The position numbers and the translations under genes were made by a program. From NCBI GenBank assembly GCA_025175895.1, contig CM045998.1:19267153-19331152 (forward strand): 64,000 nucleotides of DNA, read 5' to 3'. The notes under the pieces are model-generated. The model did no database searches. It was not told the origin of the DNA and saw only the letters and a list, made by a program, of their open reading frames with translations. This document shows, one piece after another, positions 9,540 to 19,834 of this stretch; the first letter of the stretch is position 1, and the number at the start of each line of letters is the position of its first letter. Source of the DNA: Wurfbainia villosa (taxonomy: Eukaryota > Streptophyta > Magnoliopsida > Zingiberales > Zingiberaceae).

Positions 9540-10010
9540 GGGAAAGTCCAAGTCTTGTGTACTTGGCATGGAAAGTCCAAGTGGAACACTTGATATTTGG
9601 TAAAGTCCAAGTCTTGAGTACTTGGCATGAAAAGTCCAAGTGGGACACTTGGCACATGAAAAGTCCAAGTGGGACACTTGGTACATGAAAAGTCCAAGCA
9701 TGGGTCTTGGCAATGTAAAAATCCAACATGGGTTGGCAAGGGAAAGTCCAAGCAATGGTCTTGGCATTTGAGAAGTCCAACATGGGTTGGCAAGGGAAAA
9801 GTCCAAGCATGGGTCTTGGCAATGTAAAAGTCCAACATGGGTTGGCAAGGGAAAGTCCAAGCTTGAGTCTTGGCATGAGAAGTCCAAGGGGTTTGATATT
9901 GACTGCGTAAAGTCCAAGCGGGAGTCTTGGTAGCATAAGTCCAATGGTTGACAGCGTAAAGTCCAAGCAGAGTCTTGGCGGCGTAAGTCCAATGTGCCTT
10001 GGCGGTGTAG
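9535..10010 (+). repeat. U3 stem-loop array of A 5' LTR (about 14-16 units)
   Basis: Units of 25-32 bp of the form AAAGTCCAAG(C/T)-N5..9-CTTGGCA follow one another, interleaved with CCAACATGGGTTGG units, themselves a CCAAC/GTTGG stem. Near the right end the units change to GGCGTAAAGTCCAAGC.GAGTCTTGGC.GC. On the minus strand the array happens to lack stops in more than one frame, giving spurious reading frames of up to 189 codons. Confidence 0.85.
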
Positions 10011-11035
10011 ACACCGTTAGCATGACATAGCCGACGGAAGCACCTAGAGGCTAGCGCGATGGATGAACAAGTCATGGATGACTTGGAGGGATCCGAGAGG
10101 CGTGAGGCTGATGGAGGTGGCTAGAAGGCTTAGGTCTAGGCTAAGGGTGGTCTAGCAAGTATGGGGGCACCATACTTGGGTTAAAACCTCATGTTTGAGG
10201 TTGTCGATCGGCGCAATATGGCGGTTCATTGCCGTGAGTCGACAGTTCGACCGCCAATTTAGAGTGGAATTGCTCTTGCGATCATCGCTCATTGGAAGCG
10301 ATCGGCGATGTCTCTGACGATCGGCGCAGTCGGCGATCGCTAAGTTCATGTCGAGCACGCGCAGGCGGCCGTAGCCGGCCCGCGGTCGACTACGAGCGTT
10401 AGCGATCGGCGCCAATGTTGGCGATCGGTAGCAAGAGTCCCGTTGGAACTTGTCCAACGTGGATTGAGCCGTTGTCTCACAGCTGATCTTGGCGATCGGA
10501 GGACTTATGGCGATCGTTGCGGAAATCGGCCGATGGAAAATAAGCAATTTGTTCGTGGAAGGCTCAAGCATCAGTTCTTTGGGGGCTTTGGTGAGGCAAT
10601 TTGAAGGCGATTTGCAGGTGCATTTCAGGGTCCTTTAAGCTCATCCAAGCAACCGACAAGCAAGCGCTCAAAACCCTAGTTTGTAAAGTGTTCTTTACAT
10701 TTTCACTTGTATTTGCTTGTATTTCTTTCGTTTATTGTTGTAAACATTTGTATGAGATTTCTCCACCTCCGACTTGTTGTCGAGAAGGGGTTTATTGATT
10801 AGTGATTGCATTGGCGTCGCTAGAGCTCGTTAGAGCTCAATCCGTGGAGTAGGAACCGTTCGGTTCCGAACCACGTTATATCCTTGTGTTCGTGATTGTA
10901 TCTTTTCGTTATTACTTTTATTATTTCTATTCTGCTGCGCATAACGAGTTTTGTAGACGCGATCACGATCGAATTCCATCTACGAACGGTCACATGCTAT
11001 TCACCCCCCCTCTAGCGGGCGTCAAATCTCCAACA

Positions 11036-11049
11036 AGTGGTATCAGAGC
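11036..11049 (+). promoter_or_regulatory. Primer-binding site of A (tRNA-iMet type)
   Basis: TGGTATCAGAGC at 11038-11049, two bases after the LTR end CCAACA. Confidence 0.93.
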
Positions 11050-11102
11050 CTGGTGGCTCTTCAACGGATTAACAACCGGAAGCAAGACGCTAGAGGGTGA
11101 AG

Positions 11103-12779
11103 ATGGAATTCCAAGATAAGCTTGGATGGGATATCAACACACCTATCCCTTATACCTTCTATGGACAAGAAGGATTCAATCAATGGAAGGTGAGGATTGA
11201 AGAATTCTTGATGATAAAGGACTTTGAAGAGTGGGGCATTTTGATGGAGGGATTTCAATATCCAAAAGGGCCCAAGGGAGGAATTTTCAAGATGAAGAAG
11301 TGGACCGAGGAACAAATCCAAGAGTTCAAAAAGAATACAAAGGTAATTAAATTCTTGGTAGATTTGATTCCTAATAAAATTATGTGTGAGCTAGGTGAGT
11401 ACAAGGATGCCAAAGAGCTTTGGAGTCAAGTGGCAAAATATCATGAAGGCTCACAACCGGTCCAAGAGGAAGAGACCGAAGAGGCTAATGCATCATCCTC
11501 ACAAGGAAGTGAGGATTCGGAGGTTGATAGGGAATCAACATCCGGATCAGAAGAGGTGGAGGAAGTGGAAGAAGCATCCACCTCAAGGATTGAGGGGGAG
11601 GAGATAACTTCCACATCGGAACATCAAGAAGAAGCTTCGACATCCGGTCAAGATGAAGAAGCCCAAAGTCCAATTCCGGTCTCCATTAACCTAGGTAACT
11701 CAAACATAAGTGTTAATAATAAAATGCATATAATATGTTTTGAGTGTAGGGAAATCGGGCACTATAAGAGCAAGTGCCCAAAGAAGAATAGGAAAGCTCC
11801 ACCGGCTCCAAAGGTCAAGGATGCCGGTCCTTCAACGCAAAAGAACAAAGAACAAGTAATTTGCTTCAAGTGCCGGCAACTGGGACATTTCCGGAGTCAA
11901 TGCAAGAAGGGGGACAAGAAGACTCAAAATGGAGCATCATATGTAGGGGGAGCTAAGGCAAACCCTAGGGTAACTTCTAATTTTGCTCCTTCTTCAATTT
12001 ACAAGCAAAATCATGCTAGGGATTTCAATTCACTTGCAATTTATTAAAAGCATGCTAATAGGAACAAGTATTTTTGTTTAGGAGCTAAGAATGTCTACTT
12101 AGATAATAGGGAGAAATTTGGGACTAATATCCCTAAAAATGTTTTACCTAGGGAATCTATCAAGAAAATAGGAGAACACCTAGGTTTCAATCCTAAATGG
12201 ACTAGGCATATGCCTAGGAAGTCAAATGCCTAAGATTTAAATCTAAATTCTAAAATTGGACAATTAGAAAAGGAAAATCAAGTCTTGAGGTCAAGGCTTG
12301 AAAAACTTGAAAAGACCCTAAATAAGATACAAAATCAATTTAAAGGGTCTAGTGGTCAAAATCAAGGGTCCAAAAGTCAAAGTCAACACCTAGGACCTAA
12401 GAGTCAAAAGTCAACCAAGGGCAAGCAAGGTTTGGGTTACAAACCTAAGCCTAAAGTGGCTTATCATAGTGTTTCATTTGACTATGGAACACAAACTAGG
12501 TCTAGGAAGACCAAGGTCAATAGGGAAGTCATCCCTAGAATTGACCAAAGGGTGTGCCTAGTGGCTAGGGTTTCAAGGAAACCTAGGGTGGCCACTAAGA
12601 AGGTTGCAAGGGGAGTTACCCCTAGAGTCAACCTAGGTAAGACCCAAATGACCAAGGCTAACAAGCCTAGGAGGGTCATTAGGAAGGTATCTAGAGAGGT
12701 TATCCTTAAGGAATACCTAATTAACCCTAGGAGCTCAAATCGGTTTTGGGTTCCTAAGAGCGTGATTGATTCACGCTAG
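11103..12779 (+). pseudogene. Gag-like gene of element A, two nonsense codons
   Basis: The start ATG at 11103 lies 54 bp after the primer site. The frame encodes the gag core (GWDINTPIPYTF..GFNQWKVRIEEFL), KDAKELWSQV, a Ser/Glu-rich linker, knuckles CFECREIGHYKSKC and CFKCRQLGHFRSQC, a helical segment rich in Leu/Glu/Lys (VLRSRLEKLEKTL) and the C-terminus RFWVPKSVIDSR. TAA at 12045 replaces the GAA codon seen in H (IYEKH), and TAA at 12231 replaces the CAA seen in G. The rest, about 558 codons, stays in one frame, so damage is slight and recent. The product up to the first stop would keep both knuckles. Confidence 0.88.
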
Positions 12780-14676
12780 ATGGGTTTAGGGTGTGCCAAC
12801 CTTGATTGGATGGGTAGTTAACTCAACCATGATAAAGGTGGTATTTTAGGTCATTTTCAAGGTTATGGTTATCTTGGAAATGTGGTTTGATTTGAATCCT
12901 AAAGGTTTTTAGGATGTGTCAATATTAATTGAGAAGTTTTGATAAAATGATCAAATTGACACAAGTTGAGTTTAGAGGTTAGTGTGCCATTTTGGGTTTT
13001 TGGGCACACTAGGGAGATTAATGATAATATGACAAAATATATCTAATTATATCAAATGGCAATTAATATTAAATTTTAGGTTTTACTATACCTATATATT
13101 TTATATGTCATGCTTTGTTTGCTATATAACATGTCATGACATCATGTTTATTTTAATCATTTTATATGTCATGTTCATGTTTTAGGATTAAGGGTTTAAA
13201 TGTCATGTGTTTTTAGATTTCATCTTATGTCATGACATCATGATTATGAGCATGTGCTTATTTATATCATCATTAATGCCATAATCATTCATGCATTTAA
13301 GAAAAATTTCGATTGAAATTGATTTAAGGACTATGGCATGACTTGGAGTCCCATTCATAAGGGAATCAAGTAGGGTTGCCTTAGAAGATGCATGAAACCC
13401 TAGTTTTAAATGAACCAAAATCCACATCTCACATCCAATTAACATGTATGTGTATTTATACACTCTAGATACATGTGAGATGCTAGGATATGAGTTAAGT
13501 TCAAGGTGCATAGTTTTTGCATTTAGATGAACTAAAACTCATCTAATTTCAAATGTGGATCATTAGGAAAGCTTGTGTACAAGTCATGTGCATAGAGCCC
13601 AAGGAATATGATCCAAGACATGGTTTTGAAATCACTTTAAAATCAATTTAGAAAACCTTGGTGAAGTCTATCTTTTGATAGCAATCACCATTGATGAAGT
13701 TGATACAAAATAGGGCCAAAATATTGAAAACTTCAATGGTTTTGAGTTTTGTATTAAACTCACTATTTTATGGGTAAAATAATTTTCAAATATTTTTCAC
13801 CCATTGTAATGACTATAAGTAATATACGTATCAAATTTTATGATATTCAAATTACGTATAATTACTTATGCTTTTCCAAATCTCGATTCTGATAGCTGAA
13901 ATTCAAAAATTTCAGCTATCGATCAACTAGCCTATTAGTGGCGATCATTGATGAAGTGTGATCATTGATTCTTGATAGGAGTTGACTGCCAAGTCTGATT
14001 TTGGGTTAACAAGGTTTGTTTAGCCCATCTTCAGCCATGGTAAAGGTCTCTAATCACTTCTAACCCTAGGATATGCTTTGGGAAGCATTATAAAGGGTGA
14101 TAATCCATTGGATATGGATTAGGAGAGGTGTTAGGTCAAAGTATCAAATTTAGGGTGAGTGAAAGTTCTATGTTGAACTTAGAACCTTAATTTTGATGGT
14201 TTAGCATTCCTATTGGCTTAGGAACTTCCCAAGGACATTGTTGGTGCAATGGTCAAGGGGGACCAAGCCTTTAGGGGGAGTTATCCATCTTGGGGTGATG
14301 GATGTGTTTCTCTTCTTGAAGGGGGAGAAGTTTTTTGGGAGAATATCATCAATTGGGAAAATTGATGGGATTTTGAGAAACCCAATTTGGAAATTGGGAG
14401 AGAGGATAGGATTGCCTCTCTTAAGTGATATGAGACTTATCACTAAGAAGATGGTAGGCATCCTAGGTATTTTTGGACCAAGGGGGAGATTGCAAGATCT
14501 CATTGAGACATGAGACATTGACCTCCTTGGAGAGATAACCTTTTTGATGTTAGTCAAAAAGGGGGAGAATGTTTGGGGGAGAACATTTGGAGAGTGTTTA
14601 CCAATTTGGGATAATTGGTAAGGGATTTGAGTTAGTGGTCTAACTCAAATGATTTGTTTGGTTTTTGTCAAACATC
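12780..14676 (+). mobile_element. A conserved non-coding region after gag
   Basis: There is no usable reading frame over 1.9 kb. Visible landmarks are: 'gggtttagggtgtgccaacc' right after the gag stop; many CATGTCATGACATCATG-type palindromic words (about 13100-13250); the hairpin CTATCTTTTGATAG (about 13669-13682); an LTR-start-like word ATTGTTGGTGCAATGG (about 14237-14252); and two extra purine tracts, AAGGGGGAGATTG near 14481 and AAAAAGGGGGAGAATG near 14556. The same order occurs in G and H. Confidence 0.82.
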
Positions 14677-14689
14677 AAAAAGGGGGAGA
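14677..14689 (+). promoter_or_regulatory. Polypurine tract of A
   Basis: AAAAAGGGGGAGA lies directly before TTGTTGG. It is the third and last copy of this tract type within about 210 bp. Confidence 0.9.
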
Positions 14690-14690
14690 T

Positions 14691-16188
14691 TGTTGGTGCA
14701 ATCGGCCCAGGTCATGATTGACCAGGACTCGAGTTTGACTCGAGTGATGTTTTGATGTTTCGACAAAAACATATGACAATGTAATTGTCATGGGAAAGTC
14801 CAAGTCTTGTGTACTTGGCATGGAAAGTCCAAGTGGAAAACTTGGCATTTGGTAAAGTCCAAGTCTTGAGTACTTGGCATGAAAAGTCCAAGTGGGACAC
14901 TTGGCACATGAAAAGTCCAAGCATGGATTTTGGCAATGTAAAAGTCCAACATGGGTTGGCAAGGGAAAGTCCAAGCAATGGTCTTGGCATTTGAGAAGTC
15001 CAACATGGGTTGGCAAGGGAAAAGTTCAAGCATAGGTCTTGGCAATGTAAAAGTCCAACATGGGTTGGCAAGGGAAAGTCCAAGCTTGAGTCTTGGCATG
15101 AGAAGTCCAAGGGGTTTGATATTGGCTGCGTAAATTCCAAGCGGGAGTCTTGGCAGCATAAGTCCAATGGTTGACAGCGTAAAGTCCAAGCGGAGTCTTG
15201 GCGGCGTAAGTCCAATGTGCCTTGGCGGTGTAGACACCGTTAGCATGACATAGCCAACGGAAGCACCTAGAGGCTAGCGCGATGGATGAACAAGTCATGG
15301 ATGACTTGGAGGGATCCGAGAGGCGTGAGGCTGATGGAGGTGGCTAGAAGGCTTAGGTCTAGGCTAAGGGTGGTCTAGCAAGTATGGGGGCACCATACTT
15401 GGGTTAAAACCTCATGTTTGAGGTTGTCGGTCGGACCGCAATATGGCGGTTCATTGCGGTGAGTCGACGAGTTCGATTTGCCAATTTAAAGTGGAATTGC
15501 TCGGCGATCGGTGCTCATTGGAGCAGCGATCGATGTCTGACGATCGCCAAGACCGTGGCGGCTCTATCGATCGCTAAGTTCTGCGGTCGAGCGAGCGGCC
15601 GTAACCGGCCCGGCGGTCGATTACGGCGTTAGCGATCGCGCCAATGTTGGCGATCGGCAGAGTCCCGTTGGAACTTGTCCAGCGTGGATTGCCGTTGTCT
15701 CACGGACTTATGGCGAAGATGGAGGATAAGCGGGAAGGCTCAAGCATCGGCTTTGGTGAGGCGATTTGCAGGTGCATTTCAGGGTCCTTCAAGCTCATCC
15801 AAGCAACCGACAAGCAAGCGCTCAAAACCCTAGTTTGTAAAGTGTTCTTTACATTTTCACTTGTATTTGCTTGTATTTCTTTTGTTTATTATTGTAAACG
15901 TTTGTACGAGGTTTCTCCGCCTCCGACTTATTGTCGAGAAGGAGTTTATTGATTAGTGATTGCATTGGCGTCGCTAGAGCTCGTTAGAGCTCAATCCGTG
16001 GAGTAGGAACCGTTCGGTTCCGAACCACGTTATATCCTTGTGTTCGTGATTGTATCTTTTCATTATTGCTTTTATTATTTCTATTCTGCTGCGCATAATG
16101 AGTTTTGTAGATGCGATCACGATCGAATTCCATCTACGAACGGTCACACGCTATTCACCCCCCTCTAGCGGGCGTCAAATCTCCAACA
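14691..16188 (+). repeat. A 3' LTR
   Basis: This is the partner of 9434-11035 with the same termini TGTTGGTGCAATCGG and ATCTCCAACA. Differences from the 5' copy are concentrated in the GATCG-rich part (about 15425-15690) and in stem-loop unit number. Confidence 0.93.
14780..15240 (+). repeat. U3 stem-loop array of A 3' LTR
   Basis: The architecture is the same as at 9535-10010, with fewer units. Confidence 0.83.
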
Positions 16189-16193
16189 GAAAA
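16189..16193 (+). other. Target-site duplication of element A (right copy, GAAAA)
   Basis: It follows CTCCAACA directly and pairs with 9429-9433. Confidence 0.93.
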
Positions 16194-16788
16194 TTCAGGT
16201 CACACGAAGGCATAAAAGGAGTTGTTCGTGGAGGATTTCGTCCATGGTTTCTTTAGCAGTTCTTGAGGCAATTTGAAGGTGAAGTGCTGGTGCATTTCAG
16301 GGTCCTTCAAGCTCATCCAAGCAACCAATAAACAAAGCATTCAAAGCTCACATGTAAAGTGTTCTTTACATAGTTTTTGTATTGTCTTTGTATTTGCTTG
16401 TATTTCATTATCATTGTTGTAAGAGTTGTGCAAAGTGTTCTTTACATAGTTTTTGTATTATCTTTGTATTTGCTTGTATTTCATTATTATTGTTGTAAGA
16501 GTTGTGCAAGAGGTTTCTCCACCTCCAGTGTGTCACCGAGAATGAATGATTTGATTAGTGGTGTGTGCATCACTAGAGCTCGCTATCGAGCTCGCCCCGT
16601 GAAGTAGGAACTAGGGTTCCGAACCATATTACATCTTGTGTTCTTGTGTGTCTGTGTTTGTCTTCATATTGTATTTCTATATTCCGCTGCGTTAACAAGT
16701 ATTGTAGACAAGCAAGCATGCAAACGAATTCCATCGGACGAAGCATGACACTATTCACCCCCTATAGCGCAATCATGGATTCTTAACA
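16194..16788 (+). repeat. C 5' LTR, segment 3 of 3
   Basis: It continues C's LTR from 9433 and matches the 3' LTR from about 22422 to 22937. A TATA-like CATAAAAGG is at 16211. The end ATTCTTAACA at 16788 is followed by the primer site. Confidence 0.92.
16356..16510 (+). repeat. 76-bp tandem duplication in C 5' LTR only
   Basis: The segment from AAAGTGTTCTTTACATAG to GTAAGAGTTGTGC occurs twice with a period of 76 bp. C's 3' LTR (about 22585-22660) has a single copy. The duplication therefore arose in the 5' copy after insertion, or the second copy was lost from the 3' LTR. Confidence 0.85.
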
Positions 16789-16790
16789 AG

Positions 16791-16802
16791 TGGTATCAGA
16801 GT
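16791..16802 (+). promoter_or_regulatory. Primer-binding site of C (one base off)
   Basis: TGGTATCAGAGT, two bases after the LTR end. The last base differs from the TGGTATCAGAGC of the other elements, consistent with C's age. Confidence 0.88.
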
Positions 16803-16857
16803 TAGGAGCTCTTCTACGAATTAACAACCGGGGGAGCAAAAGTGTTAGAGGGTGGAG

Positions 16858-17820
16858 TTGCTCAACGATGGATTTGGATGGGACATCAACACTCCAATTC
16901 CATACACCTTCGATGGACGAGAAGGGTTTAATCAATGGAAGGCACAGATGGAGAATTTCTTCATGATGGACTTTAAAGATTGGGTAATCCTAATGAAGGG
17001 ATTCGAACTTCCATGGGATCCAAAAGGTGGATATCTTAAGAAGAAGAGATGAACCGAAGAGCAAGCTCAAGCTTTCGAAAGAAATGATAAGGTAATGCAA
17101 ATGATATTAAATTCATTACCTAACAATATCTTGTCTAGATTAGGTGAATTTCAAGATGCCAAGGAGTTATGAAGCAAATTAGCAAAGCTTCATGAAAATT
17201 CCTTACTAATCTCAAGCGAAGAAAAATATTAAAAGAGTGAGGATTTAGAGAGGTGTTCGACATCCGGATCGATAGAAGAAGTGGAAGAATTGGAGGAAGT
17301 CTCCACCTCTAGGATTGAGGAGGAGGAGAGAATTTTTACACCGGAGCAAAATCAAGAGGAAGCTTCAACCTCCGGGAGAGATGAAGAATCAACTCTGGCT
17401 CCCACCACCGACCTAGGTAACTCAAGCATTTTAATTAAAATTAAAAATCATATTATATGCTTTGAGCGTAGGGAAGTAGGACACTGCAAGAGTAAGTGTC
17501 CAAAACGAGTCAAAAAGACTCAATCAACATCAAAAGTCGAGGACAAGCTGAAGGAGGTCAAAGCCCCAACAACTAAGAGCAAGAAGCACATTATGTGCTT
17601 CAAATGTCAACAATGATGCCACTACCAAAGTCAATGCCCTAGAGGGAGGAAGCAAACCAAGGGCCAAGAAGGATACACATGTAGGGGGAGCTAAAGCAAA
17701 TCCTAAGGTATATTTTAATAATGTACCTTCAAATCTTAATGTCAAAAAGCATGCTAGAAGTAATTTTAATACTTTTACAATTGTGCATAATCATGAAAAA
17801 CATGTAAAAATAGATCTTAT
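16858..17820 (+). pseudogene. Gag-like gene of element C, part 1 (broken)
   Basis: The position of A's start ATG is TTG here (16858). The reading GFGWDINTPIPYTF..GFNQWK identifies the gag core. In-frame stops follow (TGA after LKKKR, TGA at a Trp in DAKEL*SKL, TAA after SEEKY). The first knuckle reads CFERREVGHCKSKC, with its second Cys changed to Arg; the second has a stop inside (CFKCQQ*CHYQSQC). The gene is interrupted at 17820 by solo LTR D and resumes at 19413. Confidence 0.88.
17816..17820 (+). other. Target-site duplication of solo LTR D (left copy, CTTAT)
   Basis: CTTAT precedes TGTTGGAAA at 17821 and is repeated at 19408-19412 after CACCAACA. Joining the flanks restores the gag segment read in other members as YFCLGAK. 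Confidence 0.93.
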
Positions 17821-19407
17821 TGTTGGAAAAATGAGGCCGCTAGAGGGGGGGTGAATAGCGTTTGACCTTGCGTAGATGGAAAAAGTTCGCGTGTTCGTGT
17901 CTACAAGTTTCGTTAGCACAACGGAATATAAATATGATAACAATAACGAAACACAATCACAAACACAATAACACGAAGATTTAACGTGGTTCGGAACCAC
18001 ACGGTTCCTACTCCACGGATCGAGCTCTAGCGACGCCAATGCAATCACTAATCAATAAACTCCTTCTCGACAACAAGTCGGAGGCGGAGAAACCTCGTAC
18101 AAACGTTTACAACAATAAACGAAAGAAATACAAGCAAATACAAGTGAAAATGTAAAGAACACTTTACAAACTAGGGTTTTGAGCGTTTGCTTGTCGGTTG
18201 CTTGGATGAGCTTGAAGGACCCTGAAATGCACTTGCAAATCGCCTTCAAATTGCCTCACCAAAGCCCCCAAAGAACTGATGATGAAATCCTCCACGAGCT
18301 ACCCTTTTTATCTTACGTCGGGCTGAATTTTCGCCTATCAGTCGACTGCCATAAGTCCCCAATCGACTGATGCCACTGTTGTCGTGAGACAACGACTCAA
18401 TCCACGTCGGACAAGTTCCAACGGGACTCTTGGCAGTCGACTGCCAACATTGGCGATCGGCCCGCTGGCGCGTAGCCGATCGCCGCGGCTACGGAGCATT
18501 TTGTGCTCGACATTGGGTCGACAATGATCGCCACCTTGGCAAACTACTGTCGACACGATCGATCGTCGACACTAGTCGATCGCTCCAATGAGCCGATCAT
18601 TGCGAGCATTTCGACTCTAAACCGGCAACTCAAGTCGACTCACGGCAGTCGAACCGGCCATAATATCAGTCGACTGCCAACCTCAGAAATGAGGTTTTAA
18701 CCCAAGTATGGTGCCCCCATACTTGCTAGACCACCCTTAGCCTAGACCTAAGCCTTCTAGCCACCTCCATCAGCCTCACGCATCTCGGATCCCTCCAAGT
18801 CATCCATGACTTGTTCATCCATCGCGCTAGCCTCTAGGTGCTTTCGTCGGCTATGTCATGCTAACGGTGTCTACACCGCCAAGGCACATTGGACTTACGC
18901 CACCAAGACTCCGCTTGGACTTTACGCCGCCAACCATTGGACTTATGCTACCAAGACTCTCGCTTGGATTTTACGCAGCCAATATCAAACCCCTTGGACT
19001 TCTCATGCCAAGACTCAAGCTTGGACTTTCCCTTGCCAACCCATGTTGGACTTTTACATTGCCAAGACCCATGCTTGGACTTTTCCCTTGCCAACCCATG
19101 TTGGACTTCTCAAATGCCAAGAACATGCTTGGACTTTTCCCTTGCCAACCCATGTTAGACTTCTCAAATGCCAATACCATGCTTGGACTTTCTCTTGCCA
19201 ACCCATGTTGGACTTTTACATTGCCAAGACCCATGCTTGGACTTTTCATGTGCCAAGTGTCCCACTTGGACTTTTCATACCAAGTACTCAAGACTTGGAC
19301 TTTCCCATGACAATTACATTGTCATATGTTTTTGTCGAAACATCAAAACATCACTCGAGTCAAAATCAAGTCCTGGTCAATCGTGACCTGGGCCGATTGC
19401 ACCAACA
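17821..19407 (-). repeat. Solo LTR D (minus strand)
   Basis: This is a single 1587-bp LTR with complete ends (minus-strand view TGTTGGTGCAATCGGCCC to CATTTTTCCAACA), flanked by CTTAT duplications and with no internal region or second LTR. It is the usual product of recombination between the two LTRs of one element. The R/U5 part ('gtttgtaaagtgttctttac', 'caagcaaccgacaagcaa') is nearest to element A. The stem-loop array is at about 18870-19310 and CAGTCGACTG/GATCG words at about 18340-18680. Confidence 0.92.
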
Positions 19408-19412
19408 CTTAT
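19408..19412 (+). other. Target-site duplication of solo LTR D (right copy, CTTAT)
   Basis: It follows CACCAACA directly and pairs with 17816-17820. Confidence 0.93.
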
Positions 19413-19834
19413 TACTTAGGTGTGAAATCTTGCGATATTAGGGTTAAGGACAGATCTAGAACAAATAATCCTAGAACAATTCTATCTAAGGAAGTAATTA
19501 GAAAGGTAGAAAATCACTTAGATATTAACCTAAGGTTCCACTCGATTATGAAACTAAATCTAAGTCTAGGAAAACTAAGGTTACTAGGGAAGTCATCCCT
19601 AAGGTTAACCATGGTAAGTGTCTAGTGACCAAGGTTTCCATGAAACCTAGAAAAGTCACTAAGAAGGTCACAAGGGAAGCCATTCTTAGAATTGACCTAG
19701 GAAAGACCCAATTGACCAAGACAAAAAGGGTCATTAGAAAGGTACTAAGGGAGGATATCCCTAGTGAGTACCTAGTTAATCCAAGGAGCTCCAATAGGTA
19801 TTGAATTTCTAGGAGCGTGATTCCATCATGCTAA
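19413..19834 (+). pseudogene. Gag-like gene of element C, part 2 (broken)
   Basis: It resumes with YLGVK, then a shortened 3' part. The whole Leu/Lys helix and QSQHLGP region present in A, G and H is missing, a deletion of roughly 270 bp near 19533. Later text is recognisable (KSRKTKVTREVIP, TKRVIRKVLRE, EYLVNPRSSNRY), then TGA at 19802 replaces the Trp of WVPK. The end at 19834 corresponds to the gag stop of the family. Confidence 0.85.

Larger units (their letters stand above)
9434..11035 (+). repeat. A 5' LTR
   Basis: It runs from TGTTGGTGCAATCGGCCC to GGGCGTCAAATCTCCAACA. Its 1602 bp compare with 1498 bp for the partner, the difference lying in the number of stem-loop units and in the GATCG-rich part (about 10200-10520). 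The R/U5 part carries 'ctccacctccgacttg' and 'gtggagtaggaacc', found in all family members. Confidence 0.93.
9434..16188 (+). mobile_element. Element A: complete gag-only LTR retrotransposon (TR-GAG type)
   Basis: The order is 5' LTR 9434-11035, primer site 11038, gag 11103-12779 with two stop codons, non-coding region 12780-14676, polypurine tract 14677-14689 and 3' LTR 14691-16188. It is flanked by GAAAA duplications and is 6755 bp long. No enzyme-coding domain is seen. It is inserted in C's 5' LTR, in the same orientation. Confidence 0.94.

Noticed and set aside
9535..10010. Repeat array with regular spacing that could recall a CRISPR array
   Set aside because: Units are imperfect, spacers are short and themselves repeated, the context is a plant LTR, and there are no cas genes.
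9423..10075. Overlapping minus-strand reading frames of 179-189 codons with repeated LDF/WTF/HVGLL words; similar ones at 341-698, 14675-15298, 39740-40145, 45404-45850, and plus-strand ones at 18806-19441
   Set aside because: They lie in the LTR stem-loop arrays and are open in two or three frames at once because the repeat unit lacks stops in antisense. No domain, no conserved start and no link to element function.
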